DNA from: Ichthyophis bannanicus
Taxonomy: Eukaryota > Chordata > Amphibia > Gymnophiona > Ichthyophiidae
Direction: 5' to 3'
Assembly (NCBI GenBank): GCA_033557465.1
Contig: CM066036.1
Coordinates: 720,019,828-720,083,827 of the forward strand
DNA: 64,000 bases
In this document: positions 1-10,819 of the stretch, in pieces
How positions within the stretch are numbered: position 1 is the stretch's first letter
Layout: each line of letters opens with the position of its first letter
The notes under the pieces: generated by a model
Database searches by the model: none
Told to the model about the DNA's origin: nothing
Seen by the model: only the letters and a program-made list of their open reading frames with translations
Program-made: the position numbers and the translations under genes

Positions 1-364
1 GGGCCTTAAGGCCCAAAAAGACAGGTGCACCTGAAGAAAGTAAAAGAATGGAAAAATTAATTTTTTTTAAAGAAAAGAAATACCGGCGGTACCGGTAGAG
101 TGTCGGAAGGCAGACACGACCACAAAAAGAAATAAAGAAATAAGGAAATTCTTCTGCGGTGACAGGAACACGACCTGCTGGCTCCGCGGAAAAAGAAGAA
201 CTGGAGAGAGGCAGTTGGGAAAGGTGGGAAGGCAGCAAGCAGGCGCTGTGGGATGCTCCCAAAAGCTTTCTGATTGGACGCTGGGGAGCGTTCCCGCGCA
301 GGCTCCATCGGTACCGACGATACCCATATGTGATGAATAGATTCCTGCTTGTTCCTGGAGATGA
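1..364 (-). mobile_element. DIRS-like retrotransposon terminal fragment
   Basis: This stretch matches, in the same orientation, the outer end of the DIRS-like element at 8.1-11.4 kb. Shared landmarks in order are GGCTCCGCGGAAAAAGA (GGCTCCGTGGAAAAAGA near 11255), CCATATGTGA and CCTGCTTGTTCC followed by GGAGA. In the other copy this is the 5' end of a minus-strand element, so the body of this one would lie left of the window, or only the end survives. The short ORFs crossing it show no family resemblance and are probably chance. The inner boundary is approximate. Confidence 0.55.
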
Positions 365-769
365 GCCTTATTCATACATTTTCTGCAGCATTATAGTGCT
401 GCTGAAAATTCTTACAGATCAAACTGGCACTGTACAGATAGTATCAGCTCTGTAAGGAAGAGCTGGGAATTGCAGAGGGCACTCACGAGTTCACAGAAAA
501 AATTGATTCATACAACCCAACACAGCCAATATGCTTACATCAGGGGTTCTATAAATACATACAAATTGTAATGGAAACCCAACAAAATTGTCTTTTGTAC
601 TGCAAATACAGTGTACTGACCATACTACTTCACTAAAAATGTGAAGCAGAACGGTCAGCATACTCTATTTGCTCTTCCTTGTGTAGCTGATATCTTCTGG
701 TGAAGGGTCGTCTCTTGTTCTTGTTCTTACTATCCAGATAGCGCTAGGATGGAGCAAAGATGGAGCATG
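365..769. other. no recognisable feature
   Basis: AT-rich sequence with no coding frame, repeat family or RNA gene that I recognise. Confidence 0.5.
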
Positions 770-1030
770 GGTATCCTGCCTAACTCTCTGGATAGTTGGC
801 GATATTCAGCCGCTATGTGTATAGCTATGGTTTCCTCTGTTTGTTCTTTTAAGGTGTTGTTTATTATTTTAACATTGATTTTAATTTTGTTTTATATGAT
901 TTGTTAATTTTCTTAACCCCGGATTGCCACCGACATGCCTTGATGCTAACCGGATAGTATCGGGGTACGTAGGGGAATTAGAAGGGGATATTCAATGGCA
1001 CTGACAGTGTAGATGCCATTGAATATCCCT
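770..1030. repeat. R-family repeat, copy 1 (interrupted)
   Basis: This is one of four copies of a dispersed repeat recognised by GATATTCAGC-type motifs, an internal CCCCGGAATGCC-like block, and a hairpin whose arms read GGATATTCAATG and CATTGAATATCC (here about 988-1025). The middle of the repeat is replaced by an unrelated block (814-912) that belongs to the hammerhead-bearing family at 3.36-3.79 kb. Other copies lie at 13.4, 20.5 and 21.3 kb. It is non-coding and MITE-like. The superfamily is not identified. Confidence 0.5.
814..912 (+). mobile_element. Penelope-like LTR fragment, truncated at ribozyme stem I
   Basis: Bases 836-905 match 3548-3635 closely (TTTCCTCTGTTTGTTC, then AAGGTGTTGTTTATTATTTT and ATTGATTTTAATTTTGTTT). 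The match stops at CTTAACCCC, the position of the 5' strand of hammerhead stem I in the other copy. The catalytic core is missing here. The block interrupts an R-family repeat. Confidence 0.45.
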
Positions 1031-1224
1031 GTTTAAGGCATTTACATGGTTTACTTGACTGTAAACCATGTATATTCAAGATTGTGTAACTCTTTACAAT
1101 ATATCACCTCCATTTTTCTGCATGGGTAATGTGACTCATATATGGTAGGGATTATACAATTGGCACTTTACAATGTTTTTTAAGATCCCGTTATATTTAT
1201 TCTTTTATTAACTATTTACATACA

Positions 1225-3358
1225 TATTCATGTCATCTAGCATAAGTGGAAGGAAGTCCAAAAAACTGCCAGCATGGTTTAAAGGTGAGGTCAGAGAGGC
1301 TGTTGTTGCCAAAAAAGCATCTTTCAGGAAATGGAAAAAAGAGCCAAACGACGAAACCTGGAAACAGCACAAGCACTGGCAAGTCAAATGCAAGGCATTG
1401 ATAAGGCAGGCAAAGAGAGAATTTGAGAAGAAGCTTGCTGCGGAAGCAAAAACGCGAAATAAAGACCTTTTCAAGTACATTCGTAGCAAAAAAACCTGTG
1501 AGAGAGTCAGTTGGTCCATTAGATGATAAAGAGGTTAAAGGAGCACTAAGAGGCGACAAGGCGATAGCGGAGAGACTGAATGAATTCTTTGCTTCGGGCT
1601 TTACTGAGGAAGATGTAGGGATGTTACCCATGACTGAAGTGGTATTTAAAGGTGCGGAAGAATTGAAGGAAATATTGATACATCGGGAAGATGTCTTACA
1701 ACTATTAGATAAACTGAAGAGTAGCAAATCACCTGGGCCAGATGGTATACATCCAAGGGTGTTGAAAGAACAGAAATATGAGATTGCAGACCTGCTATCA
1801 GTAATCTGTGAACTATCATTAAAATCATCTCTAATACCTGAAGATTGGAGGATCGCCAATGTAACACCAATTTTTAAAAAGGGTTCCAGGGGTGATCCGG
1901 GAAACTACAGACCGGTGAGCCTGACGTCAGTACCAGGAAAAATGGTAGAAACCATCATAAAGAATAAAATTACTCAGCATGTAGATAGTCACAACCTAAT
2001 GGGAGACAGCCAACATGGCTTTAGACAAGGAAGATCTTGTCTTACTAATCTGTTATGTTTTTTTGAAGGAGTGAATAAACAGGTGGACAAAGGTGAGTCG
2101 GTTGATATTGTGTATCTGGACTTTCAGAAAGCCTTTGACAAGGTCCCTCATCAGAGACTTTTGGCAAAACTAAAGAGTCATGGGATAGGAGGTAGTGTAC
2201 TATTGTGGATCAGGAACTGGTTAAAAGATAGAAAGCAGAGGATAGGGCTAAATGGCCAATTTTCCCAATGGAGAAAGGTGAATAGTGGTGTACCCCAGGG
2301 ATCTGTGCTGGGTCCGCTTCTTTTTGACATATTCATAAATGACCTGGAAAGTGGAATAACGAGTGAGGTTATCAAATTTGCAGATGACACAAAACTATTT
2401 AAAGTTGTTAAAACCCAAGAGGATTGTGAAAAATTGCAAGAGGATCTTGATAAATTGGAAGAATGGGCATCAAAATGGCAGATGAAATTTAATGTGGACA
2501 AGTGCAAGGTTATGCACCTAGGGAAGAACAACCCAAACTATGGTTACACGATGCAAGGTTCCACATTAGGAACCACCACCCAGGAAAAAGATTTAGGCGT
2601 CATTGTGGATACTATGTTAAAACCCTCGGCCCAGTGTGCAGCGGTGGCCAAGAGAGCAAATAGAATGCTAGGTATGATAAAGAAAGGAATGGAAAATAAA
2701 ACAAAAGATATTATAATGCCTCTATATCGTTCCATGGTGAGACCGCACCTTGAATATTGTGTGCAATTCTGGTCACTGTATCTTAAAAAGGATATAGCGA
2801 TTTTAGAAAAGGTTCAGAGAAGAGCCACCAAAATGGTAAAGGGGATGGAAGGATACTCCTATGAAGAAAGGCTAAAAAGGTTAGGGCTCTTTAACCTGGA
2901 AAAGAGACGGCTGAGGGGAGATATGATAGAAGTCTATAAATTAATGAACGGAGTGGAACGGGTAAACATAGATCGATTGTTTACGTTATCAGAATATAGA
3001 AAGACTAGGGGACATGCAATGAAGCTACAGGGTAAACTATTTAAGACTAATAAAAGAAAATATTTTTTCACTCAACATGTAATCAAACTCTGGAATTTGT
3101 TACCGGAGGATGTAGTAAAGGCTGTTAGTGTAGCTGGGTTTAAAAAAGGTTTGGACAAGTTCCTGGAGGAAAGGTCCATAAACCATTATTAAGAAGTGAC
3201 CGAAGATATCAATGCTTGACCCAGTACAAGCATTGTGGAACTTGTGTCCTTGGGGAAACTGCTAGGTACATATGACCTAGATTGGCCACTGTTGGAAACA
3301 GAATACTGGGCTTGATGGACCTTGGTCTGACCCAGTATGGCAATTCTTATGTTCTTAT
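1225..3358 (+). mobile_element. CR1 LINE, 5'-truncated, copy 1
   Basis: A non-LTR retrotransposon of the CR1 clade, cut off at its 5' end in the linker between endonuclease and reverse transcriptase. It keeps the entire RT and C-terminal region and the diagnostic 3' end: the GGACCTTGGTCTGACCCAGT block followed by the short tail repeat TTCTTATGTTCTTAT. It has no poly(A) tail, as usual for CR1. The 51.5-52.0 kb fragment is nearly identical to its last 570 bases, so this subfamily was active fairly recently. Its 5' boundary follows the point where homology with the 54-58 kb copy begins. Confidence 0.9.
1423..3192 (+). CDS. CR1 ORF2, reverse transcriptase part (partial)
   Basis: This frame is open for 589 codons. 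From about residue 28 it reads as CR1 ORF2: the SPGPDGIHPRVLKE block (near residue 103), NYRPVSLTSV, QHGFRQGRSCLTNLL, VYLDFQKAFDKVPH (RT motif A), SGVPQGSVLGPLLF (motif B) and IKFADDTKLF, the catalytic FADD, all intact. The C-terminal region ends at ERSINHY. The first codons are out of frame: the matching upstream peptide (KLPAWFKGEVREA and on) lies in another frame from about 1240, and the two join at the A-run near 1489. The endonuclease is missing, so the copy cannot move alone. The RT itself shows no internal stop. Confidence 0.85.
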   Translation: MRRSLLRKQKREIKTFSSTFVAKKPVRESVGPLDDKEVKGALRGDKAIAERLNEFFASGFTEEDVGMLPMTEVVFKGAEELKEILIHREDVLQLLDKLKSSKSPGPDGIHPRVLKEQKYEIADLLSVICELSLKSSLIPEDWRIANVTPIFKKGSRGDPGNYRPVSLTSVPGKMVETIIKNKITQHVDSHNLMGDSQHGFRQGRSCLTNLLCFFEGVNKQVDKGESVDIVYLDFQKAFDKVPHQRLLAKLKSHGIGGSVLLWIRNWLKDRKQRIGLNGQFSQWRKVNSGVPQGSVLGPLLFDIFINDLESGITSEVIKFADDTKLFKVVKTQEDCEKLQEDLDKLEEWASKWQMKFNVDKCKVMHLGKNNPNYGYTMQGSTLGTTTQEKDLGVIVDTMLKPSAQCAAVAKRANRMLGMIKKGMENKTKDIIMPLYRSMVRPHLEYCVQFWSLYLKKDIAILEKVQRRATKMVKGMEGYSYEERLKRLGLFNLEKRRLRGDMIEVYKLMNGVERVNIDRLFTLSEYRKTRGHAMKLQGKLFKTNKRKYFFTQHVIKLWNLLPEDVVKAVSVAGFKKGLDKFLEERSINHY

Positions 3359-3790
3359 TTATTATACTGTTTTTATACTATTATTTTATCATTAGTCTAT
3401 ATTATTTTTAGCTTGCTACTTATTGTTGCTCATAGCTCTGTTATTGTGCCTCCTCACACGACATACAGTCTATATATACACTTTTATGGTTTGCTTATTT
3501 AACTTTTTTATGATATGCATGATATATTCCCATGTTTAGTTTATTTTGTATGTTTTCCTCTGTTCATTTAAGGTGTTATTTATTATTTTAATATTGATTT
3601 TAATTTTGTTTGATATGATCTGTTGTAGTTTTAACTCCTGAAGAAGGCTCCGCTGAAACACGGCCGGGTCGGGTTAAGTATTTCTTATGTGGTTTCAGTA
3701 TGATTGACTTTACTGTGTTCTTAATAAAAGCCTTTGTTGGACAATTCACACCGTACTGGTTGCTTGGCTATTGAGAATGCATCTGTGCTT
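3359..3790 (+). mobile_element. Penelope-like LTR with hammerhead ribozyme
   Basis: A non-coding AT-rich block that carries a hammerhead core (3631-3677), followed about 50 bases later by AATAAA and a short tail. This order (ribozyme, short 3' part, end) matches the independent element at 42.7-43.2 kb. Minimal type I hammerheads are known from the LTRs of Penelope-like elements, which is the basis for the call. No GIY-YIG endonuclease or RT is present, so this would be a lone or non-autonomous LTR. Both limits are approximate. Confidence 0.5.
3631..3677 (+). ncRNA. type I hammerhead ribozyme
   Basis: All core elements are present in order. Stem I 5' strand is TTAACTC (3631-3637), then CTGAAGA (3638-3644, fits CUGANGA), a short and weak stem II (3645-3654), GAA (3655-3657), stem III ACACGG/CCGGGT (3658-3669) with one mismatch, C17 at 3670 in a GUC triplet, and stem I 3' strand GGGTTAA (3671-3677). 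Stem I pairs over seven bases with one G-U. Cleavage is predicted after 3670. The weak point is stem II, where only two or three pairs form. Confidence 0.7.
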
Positions 3791-4680
3791 TTTTGGTTGG
3801 ACCCCTTCCTGGCATCTATCTTCTCACCTTAGGAGGGGGCAACATGGCAATGCCTCCACTGCATCATGTTTTAAGTGCCCATGCTAGCATGCTCATGGCC
3901 TGCCGCTCCTGGTCCCCTCTGATGCAGTTTTTTGTTGGAGGGGGCAGGAATGGAAGAAAGTTGTGTTGAAGGAGGACAGGAGTGGCAGGCCATAAGCACA
4001 CTAGTGTGGGCACTTTAAAGCTTGGTGCAGTAGAGGCATTGCCATCGCCGCCTCAAGTTGAGAAGATGGATGCCAAGGGCAGCATGGTGGGCCGGGCAGT
4101 GATGAACTGCTGCTTCGCTAGGAGGAGGGGGATTGATGCTGCTCACCAGAGCCTGCTGCTCTAGGCGACTGTCTATTTTGCCTAGTGGATATGCCAGCCC
4201 TGCCCCCACCAAACACTCACTTACACAGGCACCCTACCTCTACACAACAGACATGCACGCTCACAGGCACCATACCTTCACATCACACAGAGAGCCTCCC
4301 TAAGTCTGCAGTACACACAGACATGCACTGCAGCCCTGCACCCACTCCCACAAAGGCACCCGCATCCACATCCCACACACAGATAGGCACACCACCGTTG
4401 CACCACACACACATACAGAGACTTAATATCTGAAGTTATAACTACTGTTATCTGTATTCTTGTCTACTGATGCTGCATGGTATAGGAATTATGGCAAAGG
4501 TGACAAGAGACCAGAACATGAAACCAGCATGAGGGACAAGGGGGGGGGGGGGGGTGAGGAGGTCACAAGCACTGGCTCCTAAGATTCCACTGCCATATTT
4601 ATAGTGCTGCTTTTTGGGGGGTAGGCTCCTTACTGTGTTAATTTTAGATATGTATTATGATATGGTTGATACAATAACAG
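3791..4680. other. no gene; simple-sequence tracts
   Basis: No gene is recognised. The stretch includes a CA-rich, ACAC-punctuated region (about 4210-4420) and a 15-base G run (4540-4554). The ORFs here are low-complexity artefacts. Confidence 0.5.
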
Positions 4681-4804
4681 CAGCTACGGGTACCAGTCTG
4701 TCAACAATGAGCCGCCTGACTGAAGACCGAACACAATTTAGGATAGCTATCCAGAGGGTCGCCATGAGTCGACTCCGACTCGACGGCACTTAACAACAAC
4801 AACA
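4681..4804 (+). mobile_element. RTE-clade LINE 3' end (or SINE with RTE tail)
   Basis: The sequence encodes a short C-terminal peptide that includes EDRTQFRIAIQRV and ends at a stop (TAA) just after GACGGCACT, followed by an (AAC)n tail. GGGTCGCCATGAGTCG, then GACTCGACGGCAC and ACAACAACA, is the characteristic RTE-type 3' end also borrowed by some SINEs. The 5' limit is uncertain. Confidence 0.65.
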
Positions 4805-5007
4805 GATTTGTATTATAGATCTTCAGTGACTTTTGTAGGGTTTTGTTTTAGTTTACAATCTGCCTGGTACTGGAGAGGCTGTTAATGAGATGACAACTGG
4901 AACTGGATTTATTTTTCTTTTATGTTGGGTTCTTTGCTGAAATGTCCTAGTTCTACTCTGCACCTACTGTTGGAGGAGGAGATTCATTAGAGGCAAAATA
5001 GATGTTC

Positions 5008-5114
5008 AAAAAGAAAAAGAGAGAACCATGGCACAGTTTCTGACACCAAAATAAAATTAGTTATAATTTTATTTTGGTGTTAGAAACTGTGCTGTGTTTC
5101 TCTTTTTCTTTTTG
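5008..5114. repeat. near-perfect inverted repeat, about 50-bp arms
   Basis: The left arm (5008-5059) and right arm (5067-5114) are reverse complements with a few differences, separated by about seven bases. The arms begin and end with AAAAAGAAAAAGAGAGAA and its complement and include CACAGTTTCTGACACC. It looks like a small palindromic MITE or a folded-back insertion. No target duplication is evident. Confidence 0.7.
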
Positions 5115-5671
5115 TCCCTTGGTGTGTGAGTACCGTAACTCTCCTCTGTTTTTTGTAGAATATATATTTACAGGTGTCAGTATTTTTTTAAATCTTAGAG
5201 TTCCAGGCTAAATAATTAAACAACTACAATTTTTGCTGCATTTTAATTATATAGGCTGGGATTATATTCCTTTCCTTTTTTTTGGTTGAGCCACTGAATG
5301 AGAACCTCTACTCCTCTGAGTATCTTGGGGGGCACCAGCTCATCCCGTGCCGCTTTGATATTCTGGCTTCCTAACCATCTAACATTTTCTTAGATAACCA
5401 TGGTTAATATGCAAATTGTATGTAAATATGTAAACAGATATGCAAATATGGCACCCATCTTTTGCCCCCCTCCCCCCCAAATTAAGCCATCGAAGTAGGC
5501 CCATACTTCTTTAGGGTTTTGTGTTGCTGGCTTCTGCAGTTGTACTACCAAAAATGTATGTGATCTTGCAGTGCTACCCCCTAGCGTAAGGATGCTAGGG
5601 GGCAGCAACGCAAGATAGTAGCCATTTTGAGTAGCCACAATGCTGGAGATAGGAGTGGGGAGGACCACTCA
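5115..5671. other. no recognisable gene
   Basis: Mostly AT-rich. A small hairpin, CCCCCTAGC paired with GCTAGGGGG, lies near 5577-5599. Nothing else is recognised. Confidence 0.4.
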
Positions 5672-5740
5672 TTTATTTATTTATTTAACCAGTTTTGCAT
5701 ACCACCTTATCCTTCAGTCACTAGACCGTCATGGATTTAA
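5672..5740 (-). mobile_element. L2-type 3' tail fragment
   Basis: A (TTTA)n run followed by a CAGTTTTGCATACCACCTTA block, the reverse complement of the L2/SINE 3' end that ends in (TAAA)n. Only the last 70 or so bases are recognisable. Confidence 0.6.
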
Positions 5741-6269
5741 AAGTGAGGTCTGGGGTGCGGGGGCTGGGGGAAACCCCTAGTAGGCCACTGACTAGGTGGG
5801 TCTTTCACTTTTAGAGGGGGAAGGAGGGAAGGGGGTTGAGGTCCGACTAATTAGTCTGGCTTTTTAATGGTAGATTGAGGGGTAGGAAGGAGGGAGAGGG
5901 ACCCAACTGGCTAGGTAAGGCTTACTCCTTTATCATAGGTGCACTTATCCCCCATAGATAGTTCCCTATGATAATGGGGAGCTGTCTGGGGGGGGGGGGT
6001 TCAGTGCTGAAGGGGGGAGACCACTCAGTGCTGAAGGGGTTGGTGCCACAGATCAGTACATCTACAATACCGATAATGTTGGTAACTTGGGAAGAAGGCC
6101 AATCAGTGCTGGGGGGGGGGGGATCAGTAGCTTGGTCCCTCTGATTGCTACCTGTCTTCCCCTTGCACTTTGCCATGAATCCTGTGATCTCTGAATTGGC
6201 AGGACTTCCCATGCTACCTGCCGATGCAGGGATTGCGGCTCTCCAAGGGAAGCGCAAACACTCCACAGT
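5741..6269. other. G-rich stretch, no gene
   Basis: G-rich DNA with G runs near 5988-5998 and 6111-6122 and no recognised gene. The short ORFs here are composition artefacts. Confidence 0.4.
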
Positions 6270-6455
6270 ATTTACTTTATTTATTTATTTTACAGGTCTT
6301 TTATACCACTTTATCTTTTCACTCAAAGTGGTTTACATTGTAACTCAAACTTAAACAGGGACATTGATAACTTGGATTTTTCTGAGACAATGGAGGGTTA
6401 AGTGACTTGCCCAAGGCCACCAAGTGTTAATGGGAATCATATCTGCAGGAGTTAG
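6270..6455 (-). mobile_element. SINE with L2-like tail, partial
   Basis: It reads from the L2-type tail (TTTATTTATTTTACAGG) through CAAAGTGGTTTACATTGTAA and AATGGAGGGTTAAGTGACTT to GCCCAAGGCCACCAAG. The same order recurs at 29.4, 43.4 and 53.5 kb. The tRNA-like head is lost in this copy. Confidence 0.6.
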
Positions 6456-8115
6456 GCTGGGAATGCCCCTGCAAATACTGCAGCCCTTTTGCAGCTATTC
6501 CACCATGATAGTTGCAAAAGGCTACTGGGTTTAGTAGACATATCCCGTAATGTTCACAAAATTTGTTTTGTTTTATTTTGTTTGTTTTTGGATTGTAGAA
6601 ACACAGTGTAATGTTAATGATGTAATATTATTCACATCCGGATTAACAACAAACTTATTGGTTTTGTAACTATGCTGGGAGCAGATAAACCTAGCAAATT
6701 TTAAACAGGTTTGATTCTAAATAGACTTCCTTTTCTGTGCAGTCTTGTACTTAAGGTCTGAATTAGTGGTATTTGAATCATGATGGGCCATGTTAAATAA
6801 TATTAGGTTTAATCATATTTCCATAAAAGTACCATAGCTCCTAGCCTGGAATCATTAGAAGATTTAATTGCTTTTTAATCACAAAGGCTTTGATTTAATG
6901 TTAATGTTAATTTTGGCATTAAAGTGTTGTGAACTACTTTCTTGCAAAGTCTAGGGGATATTCTCAATACATTTAAATCAAACTATAACTCTTATGAGAC
7001 AAATTTACTCTAAAATTGTTCATAATTTCTCAGTGATCCAAGTGTTTTTATATATTAAAGAGTAGAGATTAGGGCTTTACATGTATTTCTCCACAAAAAT
7101 TAAGAAATAGTAGATTATATAGCATGGAGGTCATTTTAGAAGGGACAAACATGAGACAGGTGTCCCAAAATGCCAACATAGATGACACAAATGCTGGGAC
7201 ATACTGGCCAGATCTGCATGTCCCAGCGGTGGCCACGTTTGGATGACCTGAGGTTGGTGTGTTTTGGGGGTGGGCATTCTGGCTATGGTTAGGGCAGATT
7301 GATGGCTGCAAGTCCAACATGTATTTCACATAGTATTCGAGATGTGCTGGGCTCAGTAGCCCAATGTCCCACCCCACACCTGCTATAAATCATGAATAGA
7401 TATGGGACTTACCACACTTTGTGATAGTGACTGGAGGATCTCATTCTGGAGAGAGATTGGTGTCCTTGTTGTTCATGTCTACCAAGCAGTCTTCATAGTG
7501 AATCCCTTGTGTATCTGCTGTGCATTTCCCTCCCAGCAGTGCTCGCCTTATCCCGTTGTTTCTCATTTGCTGCATGTGGGCTGACTTGTTCCTCCATTGT
7601 ATCATCTGGCAGCTGTGACCTCTTTGACCTGCCCCATGGGTATCCTATCCTATTTCCCACTACTGCACTCTAAGTTTGTATCACTCTTTTCTCTCTGATT
7701 GCCCTCCATTGCACATACACAATCTGTCCTGCAAGGTGTAATCTGAGTGCTGCTCAGATATCCCTCTGCCTCTCACTTCTATATCCCTGGTATTGCCTCA
7801 AACAGGGTCATCTATGCTGCTCCGGGCTTTGCCCTATGACATAAGATCTTAACCAGTGGACACCCAGTTCCTCTTTAATTCTATAGCCCTTCCATGCTGC
7901 AGTCATCCTCCCATGTCTGTCATGTTTTTGAATGCACTTTACTGATGACCTGTGCAGAGGTTACTTGGTTCTGGGACCCCACTTACTCTGATCCTGTGTG
8001 TACTGCCTTCACTGTGTCTGTGAAACTTTTTGACACCCTTGATGTGCTGTCCATGACACCTGCCCCTTGCCATGAATGGCCCTTACCAGTGACCTCTATC
8101 ACACAGAATTCATGC
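6456..8115. other. no recognisable feature
   Basis: No gene or repeat family that I recognise. ORFs of 60-100 codons here show no family motifs, and their length is expected by chance. Confidence 0.45.
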
Positions 8116-8119
8116 ATCT

Positions 8120-9176
8120 AATGACACAGCTGTAGAGACACAGATACCACATACATTGATGTTACTGCTGATCCCTCTGAAGCCACTCCAGGAATCATAG
8201 CTGCTAGTGCCTATTGTCCCATGAAATGATTGGCCCTGTCCCAAGAGAGGAAGGCCTTGGCCTGGATGGTGTCCAGTTTTGCCACTATGAACTCCAGGCA
8301 TTGTGTTGTGAGGAGATGGGACTTTTGGTGTTTTATTATGAACCCCGAGTGTTATAGGATGAGGATGATGTGTGCTGTTGTGAGATGCACCTCTGCGGCC
8401 ATGTGGCCCCTTTGAGTCAGCCATCCAGATAGGGAAAGATGAAGACTCCCTAGAGATGAAGTTAGGCCACGTCCACCATCAGGCACTTGTTGAACACTCT
8501 GGGTGTGGAAGCCAGCTTGATAGATCACACCCTGTACTGGTAGTGGCCGCCTCTCACCACGAACCTGAGGTATTTCTTGTGATTGGGATGGATGAGGATG
8601 TGTGTGTACGCATCTTTAGGTCCATGGAGCATAGCCAGTCTCCCGGCTGGAGGTATGGTAGCAGTGTTCCAAGGGAGAGCATTTTGAACTTCTCCCTCAC
8701 CAGAAACCTGTTTAGGTTCCACAGCCCCCTGTCCTCTTGGGTACGAGGAAATACTGGGAGTAAGACCCCTTGCCCTCGAGCTGTGTAGGCACTGGTTCCA
8801 TTGCCTTGTCCTTCAGAAGGCCTTTGACCTCCTTCAGCAGTAAGATCTGGTGGAGGGCAGTCCTGGTGGGCTCTCCCAGGAAGAACTGAGGGGTGCCTGT
8901 CTCAGGTGGAGGAGGTAACTCTCCTTCACCACCTGCAGGACCCAAGAATCTGTGGTGATGGATGACCACTGGTGGGCCTAGAGAACCAGACACTCCCCTG
9001 TGGGCTGCTGGGGGAAGAGGGGCTCTGCCCAAGGAGTCAAAAACTCCAGCCAGGCTGGGTCGGAGCTGGTGCCTGTGGTTTGTAAGCATTAAGCTAACAA
9101 GGGCTATGCACTTGCCCCTTGCCCTGCTGCCCCTGTTGGGGAGCTGGGGAGACCTGGTATTGAGGGTAGTTTCCAT
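8120..9176 (-). pseudogene. DIRS-like reverse transcriptase pseudogene
   Basis: Three minus-strand frames together read as a DIRS-type RT. The 9176-8712 frame holds EPVPTQLEGKGSYSQYFLVP. The 8722-8525 frame holds KDAYTHILIHPNHKKYLRF, the motif A region. A third frame resumes with LASTPRVFNKCLMVDVA. The active site near 8415-8435 reads FPYLDG followed by a stop, where YLDDW is expected. Further down, a frame down to 8110 keeps RNase H-side sequence such as HHNTMPGVHSG only weakly. It is dead: an active-site substitution, a stop and several frameshifts. Confidence 0.75.
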
Positions 9177-9640
9177 ATGCCTTCCTCTTCTTTGGGTAGA
9201 ATTGCTTTTTACCAGAGGACTTCCATTGGGAAGAGTCAGCAGTCTTCTTGGAGAGCTTGGCCCTTGTCAGGAGCTTGGACTCCAACTCTTCAGTCTTATC
9301 CATAATCGGTTTGCCAAAGAGATTCTCTCCCTGTCAGGGAGGTTGACCAGTTTGTCCTGAACCCATAGCTCCAGGTCAGAGGACTGTAGCCAAGCCTGTC
9401 ATCACAAACTGATGCCTGCCACAGCCACTCTAGCGGCCAACTCAATTCCTGAATCATTAATATGGAGCACTCTCTGACACCGATGCCAGAGTTTGGAACC
9501 ACTGGAGAGGTTCCTTGGAGAGACTAGTTAAGAACCCGGAGAGTTCCTTTGCCAGGTCTCTCAGATACATGCCCATGTAGAGCAGGTATGCTTGGATCCA
9601 GTCAATAAGCATCAAGCCCTGGAAGCACTTTCTGCCCAGG

Positions 9641-10819
9641 TCATCCAAGACACCTACTCGGGGGCACGGAGAAGTGCATCTTCTGGCTCTTAAGGCAACA
9701 TATGGACAACTGCACAACCATGGAGTTGTGTAGCAGCTTTGCTTTCTGGAAGCTGGGGCTCTGACAGACTTGGTACATTGATTCCAGCTGTCTGCTCACT
9801 ATAGGCACCAATGTGGAGGTCTCCCACATGCAGAGGAGAAGCCATTCCAGGATTGGGGGAACAGGCCCTATGAGTGCATCTTTTGGAGGGGCTCCATACT
9901 GGAGGATCTCAAATTCCTCATTCCGAGGGTCCTTCTCCAAGTTGGTATCGAAGGCCAATGCCTTGGCCATGTCCCGCATGAAATAGAGGAATGTCGTGTC
10001 CTCGGGCGGGGAACAACTCCAGGTCTCAGAGGGAGATGGGTTGGAGGGCACATCTCGGTGCTGATGGATATCCGGGGACTTGTGGTCCTTGATCTCCAAG
10101 TCCGACTCATAGTTGGTGCAGGTGTCAAGGACAGCCCGGGATCTGGAGTCATGCCCCAAGTCCAATGGCTCCTGACTCCTGGTGCCCAGAGGCCCTGTGG
10201 TCCAATCCATGGGCATTCATCAGGGATGACCTTGGCCCCAAGGATCGGGATCAAGAATGGGACCGATGCTGAAGGCTCTCTCTCGAGGCTGCTGTCACTT
10301 GAGGATCGGCTCGACGTCCGGGGAGTTCCTTGAGGTCAAAGGCCTTGTATTTGGGAGTGATGACATGATGGAGCCAGGCATCAGCTCTCACTGCTGTGCC
10401 ATGAGGGCAGATAGACTGTGCTCCAAGTTCGCTATCCTGATATTAAGGCCAGATGGTTCCACAGCCTTTGGCGTGTGCACCGAGGGGCTCAGGCCCAATG
10501 CCAGCTCCATTGAGGGGGAGTCTTCAACCAGGATGACCTCAGGGGTCTGAGGCCAGTCACCAGATGCCGATGATTCCAGACAGGGTATTTTGGTCGGCTG
10601 CTTCCTCTCAAACTCATGGCAAGGACTGTAGGTCTGGGACTCATGGGACTTGCCCACTTGTCCAAGCATGTCCTCTGATGCTGTCTTCAAGGGTTTTTTG
10701 CTCTTCTTGAGCTCTTCCTCCAGGGTCTGGCTGGAGGACCTGCAGCCCCAGAGTTCTGAGGCAGCCTGGTCTCCCTGAGGTTCTGGGGTTCTGGAGAGGG
10801 CCCTGGAGTGTGGTATCAC
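9641..10819 (-). pseudogene. DIRS-like gag-like ORF remnant
   Basis: Upstream of the RT on the same strand are two ORFs, 10819-10388 and 10216-9641. The second contains TTFLYFMRDMAKALAFDTN and GPVPPILEWLLLCMWETST, which I recognise as typical of the first ORF of vertebrate DIRS-like elements (FMRDMAKAL and W..PST-like blocks). It would encode the structural protein of the particle. The two parts are in different frames, so the gene is broken. Product assignment rests on position and these two blocks. Confidence 0.6.

Noticed and set aside
1..14. GGGCCTTAAGGCCC palindrome at the window edge
   Set aside because: It is too short to interpret and lies at the window boundary.
4185..4433. 82-codon His/Thr/Pro-rich ORF
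   Set aside because: It is translation of CA-rich simple sequence with no conserved features.
8962..9360. 132-codon plus-strand ORF
   Set aside because: It is antisense to the DIRS-like RT region, where the minus strand carries the family motifs.
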